Assembly (NCBI RefSeq): GCF_003469205.1
Contig: NZ_QSIN01000001.1
Coordinates: 62,001 to 126,000 of the forward strand
Source of the DNA: Collinsella sp. AM33-4BH
GTDB lineage: Bacteria > Actinomycetota > Coriobacteriia > Coriobacteriales > Coriobacteriaceae
Length of the DNA stretch: 64,000 bases
Reading direction: 5' to 3'
Shown one piece after another: positions 52,688-61,105 of the stretch (its first letter is position 1; each line of letters opens with the position of its first letter). The notes below the pieces were generated by a model, which saw nothing but the letters and a program-made list of their open reading frames with translations, did not search any database and was not told the origin of the DNA. The translations under genes and the position numbers were made by a program.

Positions 52688-53794
52688 ATGGCGATTACCA
52701 TCGATATCGACACTGCACGCCCCTACCAGGTGCATGTTGGAACGTTTTTGCTGGAGCAGGCGGGACCGCTCGTGCGCGCCACTGCCGGCGGCACCAAGGC
52801 CGTCATCGTGACGGACACCAACGTGGGCCCGCTCTATCAGATGCCCGTTAAGCAGAGCCTGGAGGCGTCAGGCTACGAGGTGAGCATCTGCACCTTCGAA
52901 GCCGGCGAGGCACACAAGCGTGCCGAGACCTACGTCGCCATTTTGGAGTTTGTGGCCGAGCACGAGCTTTCGCGCTCCGACGTGATCGTGGCACTCGGCG
53001 GCGGCGTCGTGGGCGACATGGCGGGCTTTGTGGCCGCCACCTACATGCGCGGCTGCAAGTTTGTGCAGATCCCGACGAGCCTGCTCGCCATGGTGGATTC
53101 GTCGGTCGGCGGTAAGACGGCCATCGACCTGGCAGCCGGCAAGAACCTGGCCGGCGCCTTTTGGCAGCCGAGTGTGGTTATCGCCGACGTGGGGTGCCTG
53201 GCAACCCTCACGCCCGAGCAGTTCGCCGACGGCTGCGGCGAGGTCGTCAAGCACGCCGTGATCGCCGACCCCGAGCTCTTCGCCGAGCTGGAGAAGACCC
53301 CGCTCACGCTTGAGCTGCTCAACCGCGACGTGGCCCGTGTGGCGCTCATCATCGCCCGCAATATCGACATTAAGCGCGCCGTGGTCGTTGCCGACGAGCG
53401 CGAAACCAATCAGCGCAAGCTCCTCAACTTTGGCCACAGCGCCGGGCACGCCGTCGAAGCCTGCGAGCACTTTGAGCTCGGCCACGGCAACTGCGTGTCG
53501 ATCGGCATGGGCATCATCACGCGTGCCGCAGCCCTGCATGGCATCTGCGATGCCGAGCTGCCCGATCGTATTGAGGAGCTCTGCGCCCGCCACGGTCTCA
53601 AGACCCGCTGCGACCTAGATGCCGATGCCGTCTTTGCCGAGGCGCTCCACGACAAAAAGCGCGCAGGCGACACCATCGACCTGGTAATTCCGCACGACAT
53701 TGGCCGTTGCAGCATCGACCGCACGCCGCTTTCCACCTTCCACGATTTGATTGCCGAGGGCCTCGGCCAGAAGGGAGACGCATCCGCATGCTAG
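52688..53794 (+). CDS. aroB: 3-dehydroquinate synthase
   Basis: NAD- and metal-dependent cyclisation of DAHP to dehydroquinate. GGGVVGDMAGFVAATYMRG, PTSLLAMVDSSVGGKTAIDLAAGKNLAGAFWQP and the metal ligands E in GEVVKHAVI and H in NFGHSAGHAVE are present. 368 residues. Its last seven bases overlap the start of aroA. Confidence 0.96.
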   Translation: MAITIDIDTARPYQVHVGTFLLEQAGPLVRATAGGTKAVIVTDTNVGPLYQMPVKQSLEASGYEVSICTFEAGEAHKRAETYVAILEFVAEHELSRSDVIVALGGGVVGDMAGFVAATYMRGCKFVQIPTSLLAMVDSSVGGKTAIDLAAGKNLAGAFWQPSVVIADVGCLATLTPEQFADGCGEVVKHAVIADPELFAELEKTPLTLELLNRDVARVALIIARNIDIKRAVVVADERETNQRKLLNFGHSAGHAVEACEHFELGHGNCVSIGMGIITRAAALHGICDAELPDRIEELCARHGLKTRCDLDADAVFAEALHDKKRAGDTIDLVIPHDIGRCSIDRTPLSTFHDLIAEGLGQKGDASAC

Positions 53795-55107
53795 CCCGCA
53801 TCACCCCGTCCCCGCTCAAGGGCACCGTTCCCGCCATCGCGTCCAAGTCGATGGCGCATCGCCTCATCATCTGCGCCGCGCTTGCCAACGGCGAGACGCA
53901 CGTTACCTGCAACACGACCTGCGCCGATATCGAGGCCACGGTGCGCTGCCTCACGGCGCTCGGCGCCCGCATCGAGACCGTCGAGGACGGCTTCCAGGTC
54001 CACCCCACCATGAAGAGCATTGAATTTGGCCTGCTCAAGGCTCTTGCCGGCGGCACGCTCGACTGCGATGAGAGTGGCTCCACGCTGCGCTTCATGCTGC
54101 CTGTCGCCTGTGCGCTGGGCGCGGAGGCCACCTTCGTGGGCCAGGGCCGCCTGGGCACCCGCCCGCTCTCACCGCTCTCGGACGAGATCATCGCCGCCGG
54201 TTGCGACCTGCAGGGCCTGGGCGGTTTTCCGCTCAAGACGAGCGGCCGCATGCGCCCGGGTACCTTTGTGCTTCCGGGCAACGTGAGCTCGCAGTATATC
54301 TCCGGCCTGTTGCTGGCGGCCCCGCTTTTGGCCCAGCCCTCCTGCGTGCAGGTAACCGGCCTCATTGAGAGCCGTCCCTACATCAACCTGACGATACAGG
54401 CCATGAAGGCCTTTGGCGTCGAGGTCAACGTCGAGCGTATTCCGGCCAAGGACGGCCAGCCCGAGGTCACGAACTTCCGCGTGAGCAGCGGCTCGTACCG
54501 CACGCCCGGCAGCGTAGCCGTCGAGGGCGACTGGTCCAACGCCGCCTTTTGGCTGTGCGCCGGCGCTATCGGCGCCGACCCCATCACCGTGGAGGGCGTA
54601 TCCCTGAGCTCCGCGCAGGGCGACCGAAACGTGCTCGCCGCGCTTTCGCGCTTTGGCGCCCGCATCGTGCGCTCCACCAACGCCGCCACCGTGCAGTCCG
54701 ACAAGCTCGCCGGCTTTGAGATGAGCGCCCACGACATTCCCGACCTGGTACCCGTCATCTCGGCCGTAGCCTCGCTGGCGCAGGGCCGCACCTTTATCCG
54801 CGATTGCGCCCGTCTGCGCATCAAGGAATCCGACCGCCTGGTCACGACCACCCGCGAGCTCACCGCGCTGGGCGCGCAGGTGCGCATTGCCGGCGATGAC
54901 CTCATCATCAAGGGTGTCGATGCCTTCACCGGCGGCGAGGTCGATTCGCACAACGACCATCGCATCGCCATGATGGTCGCTATCGCCGCGAGCCGCGCCA
55001 CCGGCGAGGTCGTGATCCACGGCGCCGAGGCCGTCAACAAGTCCTATCCCGATTTCTTCGACCACTACCGCCTGCTGGGCGGCAAGGTCACACTCGAGGA
55101 GGAATAG
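53788..55107 (+). CDS. aroA: EPSP synthase (3-phosphoshikimate 1-carboxyvinyltransferase)
   Basis: Transfers the enolpyruvyl group of PEP to shikimate 3-phosphate. SKSMAHRLIICAALANGE at the N-terminus, DCDESGSTLRFMLP, GQGRLGTRPLSPL and the C-terminal RIKESDRL and DHRIAMM are conserved. 439 residues. The ATG at 53788 lies inside the end of aroB and has AAGGGAG ten bases upstream. The active-site sequence is LDCDESGSTLR where many enzymes read GNAGTAMR, a class II-like variant worth noting for glyphosate sensitivity type (inference). Confidence 0.95.
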   Translation: MLARITPSPLKGTVPAIASKSMAHRLIICAALANGETHVTCNTTCADIEATVRCLTALGARIETVEDGFQVHPTMKSIEFGLLKALAGGTLDCDESGSTLRFMLPVACALGAEATFVGQGRLGTRPLSPLSDEIIAAGCDLQGLGGFPLKTSGRMRPGTFVLPGNVSSQYISGLLLAAPLLAQPSCVQVTGLIESRPYINLTIQAMKAFGVEVNVERIPAKDGQPEVTNFRVSSGSYRTPGSVAVEGDWSNAAFWLCAGAIGADPITVEGVSLSSAQGDRNVLAALSRFGARIVRSTNAATVQSDKLAGFEMSAHDIPDLVPVISAVASLAQGRTFIRDCARLRIKESDRLVTTTRELTALGAQVRIAGDDLIIKGVDAFTGGEVDSHNDHRIAMMVAIAASRATGEVVIHGAEAVNKSYPDFFDHYRLLGGKVTLEEE

Positions 55108-55108
55108 C

Positions 55109-56206
55109 ATGTCCTCGACCTTTGGCAACGTCTTGCACCTAAGCATCTTCGGCCAGTCGCACTCCCCCGCCATCGGCTGCTCGCTCGATGGCGTCCCCGC
55201 CGGCATCGCCGTTGACCAAGAAGCGCTGCAGGCCTTTTTGAACCGTCGCGCCCCCGGTCGCGACGAGACCGCGACCAAGCGCCGCGAGGCCGACGCCGTG
55301 CACATCATCGCCGGTGTGGTCGATGGGCACACCACCGGCGCGCCCATTGCCGCGATTATCGAGAACACCAACACGCGCTCCAAGGATTACTCCGAGCTGC
55401 GCCGCAAGCCCCGTCCGGGACATGCGGACTTCCCTGCGCGCATGAAGTATCACAACATGCACGATGTCGCCGGCGGCGGGCACTTTTCCGGCCGCCTAAC
55501 AGCACCCTTATGCATCGCGGGCGGCATCGCGCTGCAGGCACTCGAGGCCCGCGGCATTAAAGTGATGGCGCATGTGGCGCAGATCGGCGGCATCTCCGAT
55601 CTGCCGATGGACGACATAGTCTATCGCGAGGCCGACCGCAAGGCGATCCTTACGAACGATCTGCCGTGCATTGACGCCGCCGCAGCCGGCCGCATGCGCG
55701 AGGAAATCCTAGCCGCGCGTGACGAACTCGACAGCATCGGCGGCATCGTGGAGTGCGGCATTTACGGGCTTCCCGCAGGCATCGGCGACCCCATGTTCGA
55801 CGGCATCGAGAACCGCATCGCGCAGATCGCGTTTGGCATTCCCGCCGTAAAGGGCGTGGAGTTTGGCATGGGCTTTGCCGTGGCCGCCATGCGCGGCAGC
55901 GAGAACAATGATCCGTATCGCATCGATGCCGAGACCGGCGAGATCGAGGTCGAGTCCAACAACGCCGGCGGCATCCTGGGCGGTATTTCGACCGGCGCGC
56001 CCGTCATGTGGCGCATGGCCGTAAAGCCGACGCCCTCCATTGGCCGCGAGCAGCAGACGGTGGACATGGACGCTATGGAAAATGCCGAGCTCTCGGTCCA
56101 CGGCCGCCACGATCCCTGCATCGTCCCCCGAGCTGTCCCCGTAGCCGAGGCAGCCGCCGCCCTTGCCATCTGGGACGCCCTCCTCGAAGACGCCGCCCAG
56201 CGCTAA
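55109..56206 (+). CDS. aroC: Chorismate synthase
   Basis: Reduced-FMN-dependent elimination of phosphate from EPSP to give chorismate. IFGQSHSPAIGCSLDGVPAGI, RPGHADFPARMKYHNMHDVAGGGHFSGRLTA and GILGGISTGAPVMWRMAVKPTPSI are diagnostic. 365 residues, full length. One base separates it from the aroA stop. Confidence 0.97.
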   Translation: MSSTFGNVLHLSIFGQSHSPAIGCSLDGVPAGIAVDQEALQAFLNRRAPGRDETATKRREADAVHIIAGVVDGHTTGAPIAAIIENTNTRSKDYSELRRKPRPGHADFPARMKYHNMHDVAGGGHFSGRLTAPLCIAGGIALQALEARGIKVMAHVAQIGGISDLPMDDIVYREADRKAILTNDLPCIDAAAAGRMREEILAARDELDSIGGIVECGIYGLPAGIGDPMFDGIENRIAQIAFGIPAVKGVEFGMGFAVAAMRGSENNDPYRIDAETGEIEVESNNAGGILGGISTGAPVMWRMAVKPTPSIGREQQTVDMDAMENAELSVHGRHDPCIVPRAVPVAEAAAALAIWDALLEDAAQR

Positions 56207-56249
56207 CTACCCGCCCCTCAACATCCCCCGACACGTGAAAGGGGTCTCC

Positions 56250-57395
56250 ATGGACCTTGCTGACATCCGCCAGGCCATCGATGGCATCGACACCACGCTC
56301 CTCAACAGGTTTGTCGAGCGCATGGACATTGCCACCGAGGTCGCCAAGTCAAAAATCGAGATGGGCAAGGCCGTCTTCGACCCCGCCCGTGAGCGCTCCA
56401 AGCTCAACAACCTCGCCAGCCGCGCGCCCGAGCGCTACGAGGCGCAGACCATCACCCTGTTCCGTCTCCTCATGAGCATGAGCAAGGCCGAGCAGCAGCG
56501 CTACATCAACGAACTCAAGGGCATTACCGTCTCGCAAAAGGCCCACGCCACTGCCGAGGCCTTCGACACGCCCTTTCCCCAGACTGCCAGCGTCGCCTGC
56601 CAGGGCGTCGAAGGCGCCTACAGCCAGATCGCCGCATGCAAGCTCTTTGACGTGCCCGACATCGCGTTCTTCGAGACCTTCGAGGGCGTCATGCGCGCCG
56701 TGCGCGACGGCTTCTGCGAGTTTGGCGTGCTGCCCATCGAGAACTCCACCGCCGGCTCGGTTAACGCCGTCTACGACCTGCTCGCCCAGTTCGATTTCCA
56801 TATCGTGCGCTCGCTGCGTCTCAAGATCGACCACAATCTGCTCGTCAAACCCGGCACCAAGCTCGCCGACGTGCACGAGGTCTATAGCCACGGCCAGGCT
56901 ATCGCCCAGTGCGCCGGCTTTATCGAAGCCCACGACCTGCACGCCACCAAATACCCCAACACGGCCATGTCGGCCGAGATGGTCGCCAGCTCCGAGCGCA
57001 CCGATGTTGCCGCCATCGCATCGCGCAGCTGCGCGGCACTCTACGGCCTGGAGGTGCTGGAGCCCAACATCCAGGACTCGGACAACAACTACACGCGCTT
57101 TGTCGTCATCAGCCGCGAGCCACGCGTCTACCCCGGCGCCAACCGCACCTCGCTCATGATTACCACGGCCAACGAGCCGGGCGCACTCTATCGCGTACTC
57201 GAGCGCTTCTACGCGCTCAATATCAACCTCATCAAGCTCGAGAGCCGCCCCATCCCCGGGCACGACTTTGAGTTTATGTTCTACTTTGACCTGGACTGCC
57301 CCTTTGGCAGCAAGGCCCTCGATGACCTGCTCGATTCCATCGACGACGTGTGCGAGAGCTTCACCTACTTTGGCAGTTACACGGAGGTGCTCTAG
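56250..57395 (+). CDS. pheA: Chorismate mutase / prephenate dehydratase (P-protein)
   Basis: 381 residues with three modules: an AroQ-type chorismate mutase helix domain (1 to about 95, DLADIRQAIDGIDTTLLNRFVERM), prephenate dehydratase (about 105-285, VACQGVEGAYSQIA, GVLPIENSTAGSVNAVYDLL, and NNYTRFVVIS), and a C-terminal ACT domain (MITTANEPGALYRVLERFYALNINLIKLESRPI) expected to sense phenylalanine. ATG at 56250 follows GAAAGGGG; the open frame to 56163 overlaps aroC. The mutase also feeds the TyrA encoded nearby. Abuts the next gene without a gap. Confidence 0.95.
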   Translation: MDLADIRQAIDGIDTTLLNRFVERMDIATEVAKSKIEMGKAVFDPARERSKLNNLASRAPERYEAQTITLFRLLMSMSKAEQQRYINELKGITVSQKAHATAEAFDTPFPQTASVACQGVEGAYSQIAACKLFDVPDIAFFETFEGVMRAVRDGFCEFGVLPIENSTAGSVNAVYDLLAQFDFHIVRSLRLKIDHNLLVKPGTKLADVHEVYSHGQAIAQCAGFIEAHDLHATKYPNTAMSAEMVASSERTDVAAIASRSCAALYGLEVLEPNIQDSDNNYTRFVVISREPRVYPGANRTSLMITTANEPGALYRVLERFYALNINLIKLESRPIPGHDFEFMFYFDLDCPFGSKALDDLLDSIDDVCESFTYFGSYTEVL

Positions 57396-58646
57396 ATGAC
57401 CGATGTCGCCGCAACCCGCCCCTACGGCGTGCTGGGCCGCGTGCTGGGCCACAGCTACACCCCGACCATCTACAAGGAGCTCGCGGGGCTCGAGTACGTA
57501 CGATTTGAGCGCGAGCCCGAGGACCTCCAGGCTTTTATGACGGGTGACGAATGGGAGGGCACCAACGTGACCATCCCCTACAAGCGCGCCGTCATGGAAT
57601 ACCTGGACGAGCTGAGTCCACTCGCCGAGCGTATGGGAAACGTCAACACCATCACGCGCCTGCCCGACGGCCGCCTGCGCGGCGACAACACCGACTACTT
57701 CGGCTTTCAGTGCCTAGTCGAGGAGCTGGGCGTTGAGGTCGCCGGCAAGAAGGCCCTCGTGCTCGGTGCCACCGGTGGCGCCGGCACCACTGCCAGCATG
57801 GTGCTCGGCGACCTGGGCGCCATCGTCGTGCCGGTCGGCCGCACGAGCGAAGTCAACTACGACAACATCGCGCAGCAGTCCGACGCCGCACTGCTCGTCA
57901 ACTGCACGCCCGCCGGCATGTTCCCCCACTGTCCCGACGCCCCCTGCACACTCGAGGGGCTCAATGCGCTCGAGGGCGTTATCGACATTGTCTACAACCC
58001 CGCTCGCACGGGACTCATGCTCGAGGCCGAGCGCCGCGACATCCCCTGCATCGGCGGTCTGCTCATGCTCGTGGCCCAGGCGGCGCAAGCCGTCGAGCGC
58101 TATACCGGCCAGGTCACCCCGCGCGGGCGCATCCTGGACGTGACGGAGCGCCTGTCTCACCGCGAGCAGAACATCGCCCTGATCGGCATGCCGGGCTCGG
58201 GCAAAACCCGCGTGGGTGAGCAGATCGCCCTGCTCACCGGCCGCGAGCACATCGACCTGGACCGCGCCCTCGAGGAGCGCCTGGGCATGCCCTGCGCCGA
58301 CTTTATCGTCGAGCGCGGCGAGGCGGCGTTCCGCGAACAGGAGACGGCGGCGCTGGCCGACATCTCCAAGCGCAGCGGCCTGGTGCTTTCCACCGGCGGC
58401 GGCGTGGTCACGCGCGACGAGAACTACCCGCTACTGCACCAGAACAGCCAGATCGTGATGCTCAACCGTAAGCTCGACGAACTCGCCCACAAGGGTCGCC
58501 CCATCACCGCCCGCGATGGCATCGACAAGCTGGCCGAGCAGCGCATGCCGCGCTACCGCGCCTGGGCCGACTACATCATCGACTCGCGCGATTGCGCCGC
58601 CAACACCGCCCAAGCCCTCCTCGACGCCCTCCCACCCGCTCTCTAA
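57396..58646 (+). CDS. aroE-aroK: Fused shikimate dehydrogenase and shikimate kinase
   Basis: 416-residue fusion. Residues 1 to about 250 are AroE: substrate-binding HSYTPTIYKEL, catalytic Lys in NVTIPYKRAV, Asp in GDNTDYFGF, and the NADP loop LGATGGAGTTASMV. Residues about 260-416 are AroK: Walker A IGMPGSGKTRVGEQIA, DLDRALEERLG, REQE, and STGGGVVTR. A short linker (VTERLSHREQNIAL) joins them. The enzymes catalyse consecutive steps, so fusion could aid transfer of shikimate. ATG directly follows the pheA stop codon. Confidence 0.94.
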   Translation: MTDVAATRPYGVLGRVLGHSYTPTIYKELAGLEYVRFEREPEDLQAFMTGDEWEGTNVTIPYKRAVMEYLDELSPLAERMGNVNTITRLPDGRLRGDNTDYFGFQCLVEELGVEVAGKKALVLGATGGAGTTASMVLGDLGAIVVPVGRTSEVNYDNIAQQSDAALLVNCTPAGMFPHCPDAPCTLEGLNALEGVIDIVYNPARTGLMLEAERRDIPCIGGLLMLVAQAAQAVERYTGQVTPRGRILDVTERLSHREQNIALIGMPGSGKTRVGEQIALLTGREHIDLDRALEERLGMPCADFIVERGEAAFREQETAALADISKRSGLVLSTGGGVVTRDENYPLLHQNSQIVMLNRKLDELAHKGRPITARDGIDKLAEQRMPRYRAWADYIIDSRDCAANTAQALLDALPPAL

Positions 58647-58648
58647 CC

Positions 58649-58690
58649 AAAACCACCACAAAGGGGACAGGAACCTATGTGGTGGTTTTT
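58649..58690 (+). terminator. Terminator between aroE-aroK and aroQ
   Basis: A perfect 12-bp stem (AAAACCACCACA with TGTGGTGGTTTT) and T-run, beginning two bases after the stop codon. Its loop contains AGGGGACAGGAACC. aroQ downstream therefore depends on readthrough or a separate promoter. Confidence 0.88.
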
Positions 58691-58731
58691 CATTCCGCCG
58701 CACCGCCCGCCCAACCGCAAAGGAAGCAACC

Positions 58732-59169
58732 ATGAAAGCACTCGTCATCAACGGCCCCAATCTCAACATGCTCGGCATTCGCGAGCCGGGCATCTATGGC
58801 AGCGACAACTACGACCGCTTAGTGCAGATTTGCCAGGAAGCGGGCGCTGCACAGGGCTTCGACGACGTCGAGGTCTTCCAGTCCAACCACGAGGGCAGCA
58901 TCGTCGACAAGATCCAGGAGGCCTACGGCAAGGTCGACGGCATCGTCATCAACCCGGCGGCATACACGCATACGAGCGTGGCAATCCTCGACGCCCTCAA
59001 GGCCGTCGCCATCCCTGCCGTCGAGGTCCACATCAGTGCCGTCGAGACCCGCGAGGACTTCCGCCAGGTGAGCTATGCACGCCTGGCCTGCTTCGCCACC
59101 ATCACCGGTGAGGGCCTCCAGGGGTATGCGCACGCTCTGGAGCTGCTGAGGGAGTATCTCGAAAAGTAG
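58732..59169 (+). CDS. aroQ: 3-dehydroquinate dehydratase, type II
   Basis: Third shikimate-pathway step. 145-residue dodecamer-forming enzyme: VINGPNLNMLGIREPGIYG (catalytic Tyr in the flexible loop), QSNHEGSIVDKIQEA, INPAAYTHTSVAILDAL and PAVEVHISAVETREDFR. ATG at 58732 with AAAGGAAG upstream. Completes the pathway; no type I enzyme is seen in the window. Confidence 0.96.
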   Translation: MKALVINGPNLNMLGIREPGIYGSDNYDRLVQICQEAGAAQGFDDVEVFQSNHEGSIVDKIQEAYGKVDGIVINPAAYTHTSVAILDALKAVAIPAVEVHISAVETREDFRQVSYARLACFATITGEGLQGYAHALELLREYLEK

Positions 59170-59218
59170 CCTCGCGGATCAATTCATTAACACCGATTCA
59201 CACGAACAAAACTCCGGC

Positions 59219-59256
59219 GCCGGCAGCAGCGACCTCGCTGCTGCCGGCATTTTATT
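59219..59256 (+). terminator. Terminator after aroQ
   Basis: Perfect 13-bp stem (GCCGGCAGCAGCG with its complement, loop ACCT) followed by ATTTTATTA, 50 bases after the aroQ stop. It ends the aromatic locus. Confidence 0.92.
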
Positions 59257-59263
59257 ACTGGCA

Positions 59264-59269
59264 TATAAT
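59264..59269 (+). promoter_or_regulatory. -10 element for the DUF4869-ATPase pair
   Basis: A consensus TATAAT at 59264-59269, just after the aroQ terminator and 31 bases before the ATG at 59301. No good -35 is visible, because that position falls in the terminator stem. CTGGAGACG at 59289-59297 supplies the ribosome-binding site. Confidence 0.5.
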
Positions 59270-59300
59270 CGTTGCAGTCACACAACGTCTGGAGACGCGC

Positions 59301-59750
59301 ATGTTAAGCATCCATCTGGGAGATTATCCCGGTTCCATCTACGATACCGAAACCTATTTTAGGAACTCATACTTGGACTCATGGTTCGAAGACCCTATGG
59401 CCGCACAAATCATTAAAAGCGTGGACGGATCAGAGCTCATCGGTCCCCACAACATCGTAAGCAAACAACTAGGCTCAATCACTCCACTCGAACTGTCCGG
59501 CGGCGTCAAGACGCTGCTGTTAGTACGCAATCTCCCAAATATGGTGTTCAACGCATCTACCTGCGGAGACAACTGTGCCCGCTGGCTACTCAAAATCGGC
59601 AAAGAGCAGGATGTGCTGGTGACCCTTTACCACATCATGAAGTTCCCCTGGAAGAACTTTGAAATCCGCATTGAAAACGATGACCGCATCGTCAGAAACA
59701 TGCAGGAGTTTGTCGGCGCCACGAATGACTTTTTGGATGTTGATGAGTAA
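59301..59750 (+). CDS. DUF4869-like protein, first gene of a two-gene cassette
   Basis: 149 residues, soluble, no signal peptide or membrane segment. It resembles DUF4869 as I recall that family: an opening LSIHLGD, a YFRNSYLDSWFEDP segment, LGSITPLELSGGVKTLLLVRN and a conserved NASTCGDNCARWLLKI. Function unknown. The two cysteines in STCGDNC and the SGGVKT segment look like the most conserved features. Codon use is visibly richer in A/T than in the flanking aro genes. Its TAA overlaps the ATG of the ATPase (TAATG), so the two products are made together. Confidence 0.7.
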   Translation: MLSIHLGDYPGSIYDTETYFRNSYLDSWFEDPMAAQIIKSVDGSELIGPHNIVSKQLGSITPLELSGGVKTLLLVRNLPNMVFNASTCGDNCARWLLKIGKEQDVLVTLYHIMKFPWKNFEIRIENDDRIVRNMQEFVGATNDFLDVDE

Positions 59751-60748
59751 TGAAGGGAACGCATACCGTTGTCGTAGAGCGTGCAAAGGTCAAATACACA
59801 CTCACCTTTAAACGCAACATTTCCTTCATTCGCGGTAACAGCGGCACGGGCAAAACGACGCTCATCTCGATGATTCGCGACTACAACGACCGAGGACCGG
59901 AAAGCGGCGTTACACTCAGCTGCGACGCGCCATGCGAAACGCTTTCCGGCAGACGCTGGGAGCGCGAGCTGTCGATCATCGAAGATTCGATCGTCTTTCT
60001 AGATGAGGGCAACGAGTTTATCTACTCAAAGGACTTCGCCAAAGCCATCAACGGATCGTCCAACTATTTTGTTCTGATATCTCGTCGCGACGCCAACGAA
60101 CTCCCCTACAGCGTCGACGAGATCCTAAAGCTAGTCAACACCACAAGCAAGACAATTAATGGCCGCAAGAGCGACAGACGCTTCTACTCGGTGACTAAAC
60201 CGCTATATGACCACACGGCAAGCATGCTGTATCAGGACCTTAACGTAGGGTTCGACAATCCTGACGCCGTAATTGTCGAGGATAGCAAGTCTGGCTATCA
60301 ATTCTATAGCACCCTTTGCAACCGACTGGGAATCCCCTGCTATACCGCCACCGGCGTAGCGAACCTAAAACGAACGATTCACGAATGTCCCGAGCAAAAC
60401 ATCCTTGCCATAGGAGACGGCGCAGCGTTTGGTCCCTACATCGAAAAGGTGCTCGGACAGCGCGTTTACAAGAACGTTCGCTTGTTCCTCCCTGAATCAT
60501 TTGAGTGGACGCTTTTGCGATCTGGCCTCATCCCCAACAACGACATTCCAAAAATCCTCAAGGACCCTTCGAGCTATATCGAAAGCCGCGACTACCTGAG
60601 CTGGGAGCGGTTCTTCACCGACGTATTGATCAAGTACTCTGCAGACACTCGCTACGTCTACAGAAAGGCACGGCTCAACGAGCAGTACCTAAAGCCGCAG
60701 GCGATGGATGCAGTTGCGAGCGTCTTGCCCGAGTGTCTGAAGGCATAA
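59750..60748 (+). CDS. P-loop ATPase partner of the DUF4869-like protein
   Basis: 332 residues. Walker A GNSGTGKT (29-36) and a Walker B-like SIVFLDE (80-86) sit in a compact ABC/AAA-type N-terminal region; YFVLISRRD (106-114) could be a sensor strand. From about residue 172 the sequence AVIVEDSKSGYQFY (E177) followed by ILAIGDGAAFG (D223) is spaced like the acidic residues of a TOPRIM fold, which would make this an OLD-like ATPase-nuclease; that is a hypothesis. No signal peptide or membrane helix. Function unknown. The stop codon overlaps a perfect 19-bp hairpin. Confidence 0.7.
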   Translation: MKGTHTVVVERAKVKYTLTFKRNISFIRGNSGTGKTTLISMIRDYNDRGPESGVTLSCDAPCETLSGRRWERELSIIEDSIVFLDEGNEFIYSKDFAKAINGSSNYFVLISRRDANELPYSVDEILKLVNTTSKTINGRKSDRRFYSVTKPLYDHTASMLYQDLNVGFDNPDAVIVEDSKSGYQFYSTLCNRLGIPCYTATGVANLKRTIHECPEQNILAIGDGAAFGPYIEKVLGQRVYKNVRLFLPESFEWTLLRSGLIPNNDIPKILKDPSSYIESRDYLSWERFFTDVLIKYSADTRYVYRKARLNEQYLKPQAMDAVASVLPECLKA

Positions 60749-60788
60749 TGGCAGTGGGGAGGACCAACTTGGTCCTCCCCACTGCCAT
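60748..60788. repeat. Perfect 19-bp inverted repeat with a 3-base loop
   Basis: 60748-60766 is the exact reverse complement of 60770-60788, with loop ACT. The left arm starts on the last base of the ATPase stop codon. No T-run follows on either strand. It may serve as a terminator or mRNA-end stabiliser for the cassette. Confidence 0.9.
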
Positions 60789-60789
60789 G

Positions 60790-61098
60790 GAAACCCAGCA
60801 CACGCAATAGCTGCCGGCAAGAGCGGCAACTGTCGCAACCACAAACCCATCCACGCGGCGGCTCGAAAGCTCAAGCCCACTCAGCGCGGCAAGGACAAGC
60901 CAAGTGACACCGGCTCCAATAAACAGCAGGGGCTTGCTCACGCTCGGCTCGAGCCCCCCTTGGCGCGCCGTATAGCCAATCCACATCAGCAGCACAACAG
61001 CAGCTCGCGCCACGGCTTCGGCCTAAACGTATACCCGGCAAGAATAAAGAACACCTGCATGTGAAAAAAGCCCAGACCACCAAGCGGCCCGGGCTTAA
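60790..61098 (-). pseudogene. Decayed acyltransferase-3-like membrane protein remnant
   Basis: The 357 bases between the ATPase gene and the tRNA hold no intact gene. On the minus strand one frame reads GLGFFHMQVFFILAGYTFRPKPW, like the early membrane segments of family 3 acyltransferases, and stops after 8 further residues; an overlapping frame continues with hydrophobic helices (LLFIGAGVTWLVLAALSG, VDGFVVATVAALAGSYCVCW). The N-terminus is missing, cut by the tRNA, and the 3' end runs into the hairpin. It may be a leftover from the polysaccharide locus next door. Confidence 0.45.
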
Positions 61099-61105
61099 TA
61101 AACGA

